In this document: piece after piece, positions 34,161 to 44,647 of the stretch | How the letters are laid out: each line of letters starts with the position of its first letter | Numbering within the stretch: the stretch's first letter is position 1 | Source of the DNA: Budorcas taxicolor | Lineage: Eukaryota > Chordata > Mammalia > Artiodactyla > Bovidae | NCBI RefSeq assembly: GCF_023091745.1 | Contig: NC_068920.1 | Location: 1,860,001 to 1,924,000 of the forward strand | Reading direction: 5' to 3' | Length of the DNA: 64,000 nucleotides | Translations under genes and position numbers: made by a program | The notes under the pieces: model-generated | Seen by the model: the letters and a program-made list of their open reading frames with translations, nothing else | The model's database searches: none | Told to the model about the DNA's origin: nothing

Positions 34161-34976
34161 ATGGATCTTGGGGTGCTTCTGAGCCTCCCCAGGGGAGTCA
34201 GGCCTCGTCTCCACTGGGGGCATGCACGTGCGCTTTCCTCCCGAGCTGCAGCAGTAGTGTCACGCTTCCTGTCACGTGGATCAAGGGATCTGTGGCTTTC
34301 CCTCGAGGCTGTCCCTCGAGGCTTTCCCACGAGGCTTTCCCACAGGGCTGTTCCACGTGCCACCTTGGTGTGAGTCGATCCTCGGCGTGAAAGACGAGCC
34401 GGTGATGGGAAAAGAGCTTCCTCTGGAATGGACTGAGACATCTGGGGGACTCTTGGAATGGTGGCACGACCCTGGAGTTCCTCTCGCCGTTCCTGTTGAG
34501 AGGGCCTCCACTTGAGATGCGACGGGAAGGCCGGGAACTCTTTCCCGACGAAGCAGGGAAAGGATCCCTCATCTCGAGCTACGAGGCGGAAATGGGGCGC
34601 CTCTGGATGTGGTCGGGACTCTCGTGTTTCCACTCGAGTGGAGACGGGTATGTCGGGGAACTTCTTGATTTGCGCGAAGGGTGTGAAGGACTCTGTCGAA
34701 GTTCCCGAGGTGAGGTGTGATCAGCCTCGAGATGCCTCAGCGGAAATGGGCCTCATCTCGCCTGGAGGGGAGAACCTCCTGGATTTTCTCGAGTTGGGGC
34801 AGGTCTTCTCGAGTTACGACGGGGACCTCAGGGACCCGCTCTGGTGGCCTCAGGAAAAGCCTGTCCCCATGCGAGTTGCTAGGGGCCATCTCGGGATTCC
34901 TCTCCAGTCCATGCCGCAGCCTATGACCTTGTGTGGAGTCGGCGCCGGAACCTGAAGATTCCTCTCCACTGTTGCC
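34161..34976 (+). repeat. Monomer 43, subtype a, 816 bp
   Basis: It is a copy of monomer 33 at offset 8086. It has GGCGGAAATGGGGCGCC in place of GGCGGAAACGGGGCGCC, and GAGATGCCTCAG near 34731. Confidence 0.87.
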
Positions 34977-35766
34977 ATGGATCTTGGGGTGCTTCTGAGT
35001 CTCCCGAGGGGAGTCAGGACACGTCTCGAGTTGGGGCATGCACGTGTGCTGTCCTCGCTAGCTGCAGCAGTAGTGTCACGCTTCCTGTCATGTGGATCAA
35101 GGGATCTGTGGCTTTCCCTCGAGGCTTTCCCAAAGGGCTGTTCCACGTGCCACCTTGGTGTGATTCGATCCTCGGCGTGAAAGACGAGCCGGTGAAGGGA
35201 AAAGAGGTTCCTCTGGAATAGACTGAGACATCTGGGGGAATCTTGGAATGGTGGCACGACCCTGGAGTTCCTCTCGCCGTTCCTGTTGAGAGGGCCTCCT
35301 CTTGAGATGTGACGGGAACGCCGGGAACTCTTTCCCGAAGAAGCAGGGAAAGGAGCCCTCATTTCGAGCTAGGAGGCGGAAAAGGGGCTTCTCTGGATGT
35401 GGGCGGGACCCTCGTGTTTCCTGTCGAGTGGAGACTGGTATGTCGGGGAACTTCTTGATTTGCACCAAGGGTGTGAAGGACCCTTTCGAAGTTCCAGAGG
35501 TGAGGTGTGATCAGCATCGAGACCCCTCAGCGAAAATGGGCTTCATCTCGCCTGGAGGGGGGAACCTCCTGGATTTTCTCGAGTTGCAGCAGGTCTTCTC
35601 GAGTTACGATGGGGACCTCAGGGACCCGCTCTCGTGGCCTCAGGAAAGGCCAGTCCCTATGCGAGTTGCTAGGGGCCCTCTCGGGATTCCTCTCCCGTCC
35701 ATGCCGGGGCCTAAGACCTTGTGTGGAGTCGGGGCCGGAACCTGAAGATTCCTCTCCAGTGTTGCC
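34977..35766 (+). repeat. Monomer 44, subtype b, short clade, 790 bp, ending at a b-to-g join
   Basis: It matches monomer 20. The 3' end follows the form that leads into d as far as ATGCCGGGGCCTAAG (about 35715), then takes the g-leading form CCTGAAGATTCCTCTCC. The crossover lies between 35712 and 35745, deleting d, e and f. Confidence 0.85.
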
Positions 35767-36582
35767 ATGGATCTTGGGGTGCTTCTGAGTCTCCGCAGGG
35801 GAGTCAGGCCTCGTCTCGAGTGGGGGCATGAACGGGCGCTTTCCTCCAGAGCTGAAGCAGTAGTGTCACGCTTCCTGTCACGTGGGTCAAGGGATCTGTG
35901 GCTTTCCCTCGAGGCTTTCCCTCGAGGCTTTCCCACGAGGCTTTCCCACAGGGCTGTGCCACGTGCCACCTTGGTGTGAGTCGATTCTCGGCGTGAAAGA
36001 CGAGCCGGTGAAGGGAAAAGAGCGTCCTCTGGAATGGACTGAGATATCTGGGGGACTCTTCGAATGGTGGCACGACCCTGGAGTTCCTCTCGCCGTTCCT
36101 GTTGAGAGGGCCTCCTCTTGAGATGCGACGGGTACGCTGGGAACTCTTTCCCAATGAAGCAGGGAAAGGATCCCTCATCTCGAGCTACGAGGCGGAAACG
36201 GGGCTCCTCTGGATGTGGACGCGTCCCTCGTGTTTCCTCTCGAGTGGAGACGGGAATGTCGGGGAACTTCTTGATTTGCACCAAGGGTGTGAAGGACCCT
36301 TTCAATGTTCCAGAGGTGAGGTGTGATCAGCCTCGAGACCCCTCAGCGGAAATGGGCTTCATCTCGCCTGGAGGGGAGAACCTCCTGGATTTTCTCGAGT
36401 TGCGGCAGGTCTTCTCGAGTTACGACGGGGACCTCAGGGACGCGCTCTGGTGGCCTCAGGAAAGGCCAGTCCCAGTGCGAGTTGCTATGGGCCCACTCGG
36501 GATTCCTCTCCCGTCCATGTCGGGGCCTAAGACCTTGTGTGGAGTCGGTGCCGGAACCTGAGGATTCCTCTCCAGTGTTGTC
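35767..36582 (+). repeat. Monomer 45, subtype g, 816 bp
   Basis: It matches monomer 37 at offset 6485. Private variants are CTCCGCAGGGGAG near 35793 and CACGTGGGTCAAGG near 35880. Confidence 0.86.
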
Positions 36583-37396
36583 ATGTATCTTGCGGAGATT
36601 CTGAGTCTCCCCAGGGGAATCAGGCCTGTCTCGAGTGGGGGTATGCACGTGCGGTTTCCTCCCGAGCTGCAGCAGTAGTGTCACGCTTCCTGTCACGTGG
36701 ATCAAGGAATCTGTGGCTTTCCCTCGAGGCTTTCCCTCGAGGCTTTCCCACGAGGCTTTCCCACAGGGCTGTGCCACGTGCCACCTTGGTGTGAGTCGAT
36801 CCTCGGCGTGAAAGACGAGCCGGTGAAGGGAAAAGAGGTTCCTCTGGAATGGACTGAGACATCTGGGGGACTCTTGGAATGGTGGCACGACCCTGGAGTT
36901 CCTCTCGCCGTTCCTGTTGAGAGGGCCTCCTCTTGAGATGCGACGGGAATGCCGGGAACTCTTTCCTGACGAAGCAGGAAAAGGATATCTCATCTCGAGC
37001 TATGAGGCGGAAACCGGGTGCCTCTGGATGTGGGCGGGACCCTGGTGTTTCCTCTCGAATGGAGACGGCTATGTCGGGGAACTTCTTGATTTGCACCAAG
37101 GGTGTGAGGGACCCTTTCGAAGTTCCAGAGGTGAGGTGTGATCAGCCTCGAGACGCCTCAGCGGAAATGGACTCATCTCGCCTGGAGGAGAGAACCTCCT
37201 GGATTTTCTCGAGATGCGGCAGGTCTTCTCGAGTTACGCTGGGGACCTCAGGGACCCACTCTGGTGGCCTCAGGAAAGGCCAGTCCCCATGCGAGTTGCT
37301 AGGAGCCATCTCGGGATTCTTCTCCCGTCCATGCCGGAGCCTAAGGCCTTGTGTGGAGTCGGGGCCGTAACCTGAGGATTCTTCTGCAGTGTTGAC
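36583..37396 (+). repeat. Monomer 46, chimera h/k, 814 bp
   Basis: The h markers run to about 36820 (ATGTATCTTGCGGAG; GGGGGTATGCACGTGCGG; CAAGGAATCTG). The k markers are clear from 36876 (GGAATGGTGGCACGACCC; later AAAAGGATATCTC). Within and just left of the h part, isolated bases have the k or consensus state (GTCGGTGCCGG at 36544; CTGAGGATTCC at 36558; TTTCCCACG at 36745). Confidence 0.83.
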
Positions 37397-38198
37397 AAGG
37401 ATCTTGGGGTGCGTCTGAGTATCCCCAGGGGAGTCAGGCCTCGTCTCGACTGGGGGCATGCACGTGCGCTTTCCTCCCGAGCTGCAGCAGTAGTGTCACG
37501 CTTCCTGTCACGTGGATCAAGGGATCTGTGGCTTTCCATCGAGGCTTTCTCACGAGGCTTTCCCACAGGGCTCTGCCACGTGCCACCTTGGTGTGAGTCG
37601 ATCCTCGGCGCGAAAGACGAGCCGGTGAAGGGAAAAGAGGTTCCTCTGGAATGGACTGAGACATCTGTGGGACTCTTGGAATGGTGGCACGACCCTGGAG
37701 TTCCTCTCGCCATTCCTCTTGAGAGGGCCTCCTCTTGAGATGCGACGGGAATGCCGGGAACTCTTTCCTGAGGAAACAGGAAAAGGATCCCTCATCTCGA
37801 TCTACGAGGCGGAAACCGGGCGCCTCTGGATGTGGGCGGGACCCTCGTGTTTCCTCTCGAGTGGAGACGGCTATGTCGGGGAACTTCTTGATTTGCACCA
37901 AGGGTGTGAGGGACCCTTTCGAAGTTCCAGAGGTGAGGTGTGATCCGCCTCGAGACGCCTCAGCGGAAATGGACTCATCTCGCCTGGAGGAGAGAACCTC
38001 CGGGATTTCCTCGAGTTGCGGCAGGTCTTCTCGAGTTACGACGGGGACCTCAGGGACGCGCTCTGGTGGCCTCAGGAAAGGCCAGTCCCTATGCGAGTTG
38101 CTAGGGGCCCTCTCGGGGTCCTCTCCCGTCCATGCCCGGGGCCTAAGACCTTGTGTGGAGGGGAGACCGGAACCTGAGGGTTCCTCTCCAGTGTTGCC
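37397..38198 (+). repeat. Monomer 47, subtype l with c-type 3' end, 802 bp
   Basis: It matches monomer 42 at offset 4038 but keeps TCCTCGAGTTGCGG. It has GTGGAGGGGAGACCGG near 38154 where other copies read GGGGGGACC. Confidence 0.86.
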
Positions 38199-39014
38199 AT
38201 GGATCTTGGGGTGCTTCTGAGCCTCCCCAGGGGAGTCAGGCCTCGTCTCCACTGGGGGCATGCACGTGCGCTTTCCTCCCGAGCTGCAGCAGTAGTGTCA
38301 CGCTTCCTGTCACGTGGATCAAGGGATCTGTGGCTTTCCCTCGAGGCTGTCCCTCGAGGCTTTCCCACGAGGCTTTCCCACAGGGCTGTTCCACGTGCCA
38401 CCTTGGTGTGAGTCGATCCTCGGCGTGAAAGACGAGCCGGTGATGGGAAAAGAGCTTCCTCTGGAATGGACTGAGACATCTGGGGGACTCTTGGAATGGT
38501 GGCACGACCCTGGAGTTCCTCTCGCCGTTCCTGTTGAGAGGGCCTCCACTTGAGATGCGACGGGAAGGCCGGGAACTCTTTCCCGACGAAGCAGGGAAAG
38601 GATCCCTCATCTCGAGCTACGAGGCGGAAACGGGGCGCCTCTGGATGTGGGCGGGACCCTCGTGTTTCCTGTCGAGTGGAGACGGGTATGTCGGGGAACT
38701 TCTTGATTTGCACCAAGGGTGTGAAGGACCCTTTCGAAGTTCCAGAGGTGAGGTGTGATCAGCATCGAGACCCCTCAGCGAAAATGGGCTTCATCTCGCC
38801 TGGAGGGGGGAACCTCCTGGATTTTCTCGAGTTGCAGCAGGTCTTCTCGAGTTACGATGGGGACCTCAGGGACCCGCTCTCGTGGCCTCAGGAAAGGCCA
38901 GTCCCTATGCGAGTTGCTAGGGGCCCTCTCGGGATTCCTCTCCCGTCCATGCCGGGGCCTAAGACCTTGTGTGGAGTCGGGGCCGGAACCTGAGGATTCT
39001 TCTCCAGTGTTGCC
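38199..39014 (+). repeat. Monomer 48, chimera a/b, 816 bp
   Basis: The first 440 bases are a (GATGGGAAAAGAGCTTCC; GGCCTCCACTTGAG; GGGGCGCC to 38638). From about 38670 it is b (TTTCCTGTCGAG; GATCAGCATCGAGACCCC; GGAGGGGGGAACC). The crossover lies between 38639 and 38670. Confidence 0.85.
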
Positions 39015-39827
39015 ATGGATCTTGGGGTGCTTCTGAGTCTCCCCAGGGGAGTCAGGCCTCGTCTCGAAGGGGGCATGCACGTGCGCATTCCTCCAGAGCT
39101 GCAGCAGTAGTGTCCCGCTACCTGTCACGAGGATCAAGGGATCTGTGGCTTTCCCTCGAGGCTTTCCCTCGAGGCTTTCCCACGAGGCTTTCCCCAGGGC
39201 TGTGCCACGTGCCACCTTGGTGTGAGTCGATCCTCGGCGTGAAAGACGAGCCGGTTATGGGAAAAGAGGTTCCTCTGGAAAGGACTGAGATATCTGGGGG
39301 ACTCTTGGAATGGTGGCACGAACCTGGAGTTCCTCTCGCCGTTCCTGTTGAGAGGGCCTCCTCTTGAGATGCGACGGGAAGGCCGGGAACTCTTTCCCGA
39401 CGAAGCAGGGAGAGGATCCCTCATCTCGAGCTACGAGGCGGAAACGGGGCGCCTCTGGATGTGGTCGGGACCCTCGTGTTTCCACTCGAGTGGAGACGGA
39501 TATGTCGGTGAACTTCTGATTTGTGCGAAGGGTGTGAAGGTCTCTGTCGAAGTTCCCGAGGTGAGGTGTGATCAGCCTCGAGACGCCTCAGCGGAAATGG
39601 CCCTCATCTAGCCTGGAGGGGAGAACCTCCTGGATTTTCTCGAGTTGGGGCAGGTCTTCTCGAGTTACGACGGGGACCTCAGGGACCCGCTCTGATGGAC
39701 TCAGGAAAAGCCTGTCCCCATGCGAGTTGCTAGGGGCCATCTCGGGATTCCTCTCCAGTCCATGCCGCAGCCTATGACCTTGTGTGGAGTCGGCGTCGGA
39801 ACCTGAAGATACCTCTCCAGTGTTGCC
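39015..39827 (+). repeat. Monomer 49, subtype d, 813 bp
   Basis: It matches monomer 35 at offset 11336, with GAGGTGAGGTGTGATC near 39558 where 35 has GAGGTGAAGTGTG. Confidence 0.87.
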
Positions 39828-40617
39828 ATGGATCTTGGGGTGCTTCTGAGTCTCCCGTGGGGAATCAGGCCTCGTCTCGAGTTGGGGCATGCACGTGTGC
39901 TGTCCTCGCTAGATGCAGCAGTAGTGTCACGCTTCCTGTCACGTGGATCAAGGGATCTGTGGCTTTCCCTCGAGGATTTCCCACAGGGCTGTTCCACGTG
40001 CCACCTTGGTGTGATTCCATCCTCGGCGTGAAAGACGAGCCGGTGAAGGGAAAAGAGGTTCCTCTGGAATAGACTGAGACATCTGGGGGACTCTTCGAAT
40101 GGTGGCACGACCCTGGAGTTCCTCTCGCCGTTCCTGTTGAGAGGGCCTCCTCTTGAGATGCGACGGGAAGGCCGGGAACTCTTTCGCGACGAAGCAGGGA
40201 AAGGATCCCTCATCTCGAGCTATGAGGCAGAAACGGGGCGCCTCTGGATGTGGGCGGGACCATCGTGATTCCTGTCGAGTGGAGACGGGTATGTCGGGGA
40301 ACTTCTTGATTTGCACCAAGGCTGTGAAGGGCCCTTTCAAAGTTCCAGAGGTGAGGTGTGATCAGCCTCGAGACCCCTCAGCGGAAATGGGCTTCATCTC
40401 GCCTGGATGTGAGAACCTCGTGGATTTTCTCGAGTTGCGGCAGGTCTTCTCGAGTTACGACGGGGACCTCAGGGACCCGCTCTGATGGCCTCAGGAAAGG
40501 CCAGTCCCCGTGCGAGTTGCTAGGGGCCCTCTCGGGATTCCTCTCCCGTCCATGCCGGGGCCTAAGACCTTGTGTGGAGTCGGGGCCGGAACCTGAGGAT
40601 TCCTCTCCAGTGTTGCC
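39828..40617 (+). repeat. Monomer 50, subtype e, short clade, 790 bp
   Basis: It has two 13-bp units. It matches monomer 22 in full, including the 3' end (GGATGTGAGAACCTCGTGG). Private variants include CTCCCGTGGGGAATC near 39852 and CGTGATTCCTGTCG near 40264. Confidence 0.87.
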
Positions 40618-41433
40618 ATGGATCTTGGGGTGCTTCTGAGCCTCCCCAGGGGAGTCAGGCCTCGTCTCCACTGGGGGCATGCACGTGCGCTTTCCTCCCG
40701 AGCTGCAGCAGTAGTGTCACGCTTCCTGTCACGTGGATCAAGGGATCTGTGGCTTTCCCTCGAGGCTGTCCCTCGAGGCTTTCCCACGAGGCTTTCCCAC
40801 AGGGCTGTTCCACGTGCCACCTTGGTGTGAGTCGATCCTCGGCGTGAAAGACGAGCAGGTGATGGGAAAAGAGCTTCCTCTGGAATGGACTGAGACATCT
40901 GGGGGACTCTTGGAATGGTGGCACGACCCTGGAGTTCCTCTCGCCGTTCCTGTTGAGAGGGCCTCCTCTTGAGATGCGACGGGAAGGCCGGGAACTCTTT
41001 CCCGACGAAGCAGGGAAAGGATCCCTCATCTCGAGCTACGAGGCGGAAACGGGGCGCCTCTGGATGTGGTCGGGACCCTCGTGTTTCCACTCGAGTGGAG
41101 ACGGGTATGTCGGGGAACTTCTTGATTTGCGCGAAGGGTGTGAAGGACTCTGTCGAAGTTCCCGAGGTGAGGTGTGATCAGCCTCGAGACGCCTCAGCGG
41201 AAATGGGCCTCATCTAGCCTGGAGGGGAGAACCGCCTGGATTTTCTCGAGTTGCGGCAGGTCTTCTCGAGTCACGACGGGGACGTCAGGGACCCGCTCTG
41301 GTGGCCTCAAGAAAAGCCTGTCCCCATGCGAGTTGCTAGGGGCCATCTCAGGATTCCTCTCCAGTCCATGCCGCAGCCTACGACCTTGTGTGGAGTCGGG
41401 GCCGGAACCTGAAGATTCCTCTCCTGTGTTGCC
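40618..41433 (+). repeat. Monomer 51, subtype f, 816 bp
   Basis: It matches monomer 23 at offset 22684, except a-like CGTCTCCACTGGGGGC in its first part. The f 3' form (GACGTCAGGG; CATCTCAGGATTCC) continues to about 41355. Confidence 0.85.
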
Positions 41434-42253
41434 ATGGATCTTGGGGTGCTTCTGAGTCTCCCCAGGGGAGTCAGGCCTCGTCTCGAGTGGGGGCATGCAC
41501 GTGCGCTTTCCTCCCGAGATGCAGCAGTAGTGTCACGCTTCCTGTCACGTGGATCAAGGGATCTGTGGCTTTCCCTCGAGGCTTTCCCTCGAGGTTTTCC
41601 AACGAGGCTTTCCCACAGGGCAGTGACACGTACGACCTTGGAGTGAGTCGATCCTCGGCGTGAAAGACGAGCCGGTGAAGGGAAAAGAGGTTCCTCTGGA
41701 ATGGACTGAGATATCTGGGGGACTCTTGGAATGGTGGCACGACCCTGGAGTTACTCTCGCCATTCCTGTTGAGAGGGCCTATTCTTGAAATGCGACAGGA
41801 ACGCCGGGAACTCTTTCCCGACGAATCAGGGAACGGATCCCTCATCTCGAGCTACGAGGCGGAGACGGGGCTCCTCTGGATGAGGGCGGGACCCTCGTGT
41901 TTCCTCTCGAGTCGAGACGGGTATGTCGGGGAACTTCTTGATTTGCACCAAGGGTGTGAAGGACCCATTTCGAAGTTCCAGAGCTGAGGTTTGATCAGCC
42001 TCGAGAGGACGCCTCAGTGGAAATGGGCCTCATCTCGCCTGGAGGGGAGAAACTCCTGGATTTTCTCGAGTTGCGGCAGGTCTTCTCGTGTTATGACGGG
42101 GACCTCAGGGACCCGCTCTGGTGGCCGCAGGAAAGGCCAGTCCCCATTCGAGTTGCTAGGTGCCATCTCGGGAATCCTCTGCCGTCCATGCTGGGGCCTA
42201 AGTTCTTGTGTGGACTCGGGGCCGGAACCTGAGGATTCCTCTCCAGTGTTGCC
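41434..42253 (+). repeat. Monomer 52, subtype m, 820 bp
   Basis: It is marked by CCGAGATGCAGCAG, GACACGTACGACCTTGGAG, GAGAGGGCCTATTCTTGAAA and the insertions in GGACCCATTTCGAAG and CTCGAGAGGACGCC. It retains GGGGAACTTCTTGATTTG, while the other m copies (60, 70, 75) lost three bases there and are 817 bp. This makes it a separate lineage of m. Confidence 0.86.
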
Positions 42254-43055
42254 ATGGATCTTGGGGTGCTTCTGAGTCTCCCCAGGGCAGTCAGGCCTCG
42301 TCTCGAGTGGGTGCATGCACGTGCGCTTTCCTCCGGAGCTGCAGCAGTAGTGTCACGCTTCCTGTCACGTGGATCAAGGGATCTGTGGCTTTCCCTCGAG
42401 GCTTTCCCTCGAGGCTTTCCCACAGGGCTGTGCCACGTGCCACCTTGGTGTGAGTCGATCCTCGGCGTGAAAGACGAGCTGGTGAAGGGAAAAGAGGTTC
42501 CTCTGGAATGGACTGAAACATCTGGGGGACTCTTGGAATGGTGGCACGACCCTGGAGCTCCTCTCGCCGTTCCTCTTGAGAAGGCCTCCTCTTGAGATGA
42601 GACGGGAACGCCGGGAACTCTTTCCCGACGAAGCAGGGAAAGGATACCTCATCTCGAGCAACGAGGTGGAAACGGGGGGCCTCTGGATGTGGGCGGGACC
42701 CTCGTGTTTCCTCTCGAGTGGAGACGGGTATGTCGGGGAAATTCTTGATTTGCACCAAGGGTGTGAAGGACCCTTTCGAAGTTCCAGAGGTGAGGTGTGA
42801 TCAGCCTAGAGAAGCCTCAGCGGAAATGGGCCTCATCTTGCCTGAAGGGGAGATCCTCCTGGATTTTCTCGAGTTGCGGCAGGTCTTCTTGAGTTACGAC
42901 GGGGACCTCAGGGACCCGCTCTGGTGGCCTCAGGAAAGGCCAGTCCCCATGCGAGTTGCAAGGGGCCATCTCGGGATTTCTCTCCCGTCCATGCCGGAGC
43001 CTAAGACCTTGCGTGGAGTCGGGCCGGAACCTGAAGATTCCTCTCCAGTGTTGCC
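42254..43055 (+). repeat. Monomer 53, subtype n, 802 bp
   Basis: It has three 13-bp units. It is marked by GGGCAGTCAGG, GTGGGTGCATGC, CTCCGGAGCTGC, GGAGCTCCTCTCG and CATCTTGCCTGAAGGGGAG. It matches monomers 61, 71, 73 and 76, with private changes (GAGAAGGCCTCC; GGGGGGCCTCTGG). Confidence 0.86.
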
Positions 43056-43845
43056 ATGGATCTTGGGGTGCTTCTGAGTCTCCCGAGGGGAGTCAGGCCT
43101 CGTCTCGAGTTGGGGCATGCACGTGTGCTGTCCTCGCTAGATGCAGCAGTAGTGTCACACTTCCTGTCACGTGGATCAAGGGATCTGTGGCTTTCCCTTG
43201 AGGATTTCCCACAGGGCTGTTCCACGTGCCACCTTGGTGTGATTCGATCCTCGGCGTGAAAGACGAGCCGGTGAAGGGAAAAGAGGTTCCTCTGGAATAG
43301 ACTGAGACATCTGGGGGACTCTTGGAATGGTGGCACGACCCTGGAGTTCCTCTCACCGTTCCTGTTGAGAGGGCCTCCTCTTGAGATGCGACGGGAACGC
43401 CGTGAACTCTTTCGCGACGAAGCAGGGAAAGGATCCCTCATCTCGAGCTATGAGGCAGAAACGGGGCGCCTCTGGATGTGGGCGGGACCCTCGTGTTTCC
43501 TCTCGAGTGGAGACGGGTATGTCGGGGAACTTCTTGATTTGCACCAAGGCTGTGAAGGGCCCTTTCAAAGTTCCAGAGGTGAGGTGTGATCAGCCTCGAG
43601 ACCCCTCAGCGGAAATGGGCTTCATCTCGCCTGGATGCGAGAACCCCCTGGATTTTCTCGAGTTGCGGCAGGTCTTCTCGAGTTACGACGGGGACCTCAG
43701 GGACCCGCTCTGATGGCCTCAGGAAAGGCCAGTCCCCGTGCGAGTTGCTAGGGGCCCTCTCGGGATTCCTCTCCCGTCCATGCCGGGGCCTAAGACCTTG
43801 TGTGGAGTCGGGGCCGGAACCTGAGGATTCCTCTCCAGTGTTGCC
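43056..43845 (+). repeat. Monomer 54, subtype o, short clade (e-like), 790 bp
   Basis: It has two 13-bp units. It resembles e (CTTTCGCGACGAAGC; CACCAAGGCTGTGAAGGG) but reads GGGACCCTCG in place of GGGACCATCG, and CACACTTCC. The left flank is the n-to-r form (TTGCGTGGAGTCGGGCCGG), so the n-to-o join lies between 43026 and 43083. Confidence 0.83.
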
Positions 43846-44647
43846 ATGGATCTTGGGGTGCTTCTGAGTCTCCCCTGGGATTCAGGCCTCGTCTCGATTG
43901 GGGGCATGCACGTGCGCTTTCCTCCCGAACTGCAGCTGTAGTGTCACGCTTCCTGTCACGTGGATCAAGGGATCTGAGGCTTTCCCTCGAGGCTTTCCCA
44001 CGAGGCTTTTCCACAGGGCTGTGCCACGTGCCACCATGGTGTGAGTCGATTCTCGGCGTGAAAGACGAGCCGGTGAAGGGAAAAGAGCGTCCTCTGGAAT
44101 GGACTGAGATATCTGGGGGACTCTTGGAATGGTGGCACGACCCTGGAGTTCCTCTCGCCGTTCCTGTTGAGAGGGCCTCCTCTTGAGATGCGACGGGAAT
44201 GCCGGGAACTCTTTCCCGACGAAGCAGGGAAAGGATCCCACATCTCGAGCTACGAGGCGGAAACGGGGTGCCTCTGGATGTGGGTGGGACCCTCGTGTTT
44301 CCTCTCGAGTGGAGACGGGTATGTCGGGGAAATTCTTGATTTGCACCAAGGGTGTGAAGGACCCTTTCGAAGTTGCAGAGGTGAGGTGTGATCAGCCTCG
44401 AGACGCCTCAGCGGAAATGGGCCTCATCTAGCGTGGAGGGGAGATCCTCCTGGATTTTATCGAGTTGCGGCAGGTCTTCTCGAGTTACGACGGGGACCTC
44501 AGGGACCCGCTCTGGTGGCCTCAGGAAAGGCCAGTCCCCATGAGAGTTGCTAGGGGCCATCTCGGGATTCCTCTCCCGTCCATGCCGGGGCCTAAGACCT
44601 TGTGTAGAGTCGGGGCCGGAACCTGAGGATTCCTCTCCAGTATTGCC
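43846..44647 (+). repeat. Monomer 55, subtype p (g/h fusion), 802 bp
   Basis: It has three 13-bp units. The middle is g-like (AAAGAGCGTCCTCTGG; GAGATATCTGG) and the second half is h-like (GATCCCACATC; GGATGTGGGTGGGACC; GAAGTTGCAGAGG; CTAGCGTGGAGGGG). The fusion lies roughly between 44125 and 44205. It has a private start with CCCCTGGGATTCAGGCC. Confidence 0.82.

Larger units (their letters stand above)
34161..38198 (+). repeat. HOR family 1, copy 3 (5 monomers, 4038 bp): a b g h/k l
   Basis: Monomers 43-47. Two internal deletions relative to copy 2 (b to g, and h to k) each removed two to three monomers. The l-a boundary repeats at offset 4038 from copy 3 to copy 4. Confidence 0.85.
38199..41433 (+). 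repeat. HOR family 1, copy 4, truncated (4 monomers): a/b d e f
   Basis: Monomers 48-51 match copy 2 (offset 11336 for d and e) and copy 1 (offset 22684 from the end of e through f). After f the array passes into family 2 subtype m, not g. Confidence 0.84.
41434..43845 (+). repeat. HOR family 2, entry segment: m n o
   Basis: Monomers 52-54. Monomers m and n repeat at 47911 and 48728 (offset about 6474). The o monomer takes the place that r-s-t occupies in full copies. The f-to-m join lies between 41356 and 41497. Confidence 0.8.
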
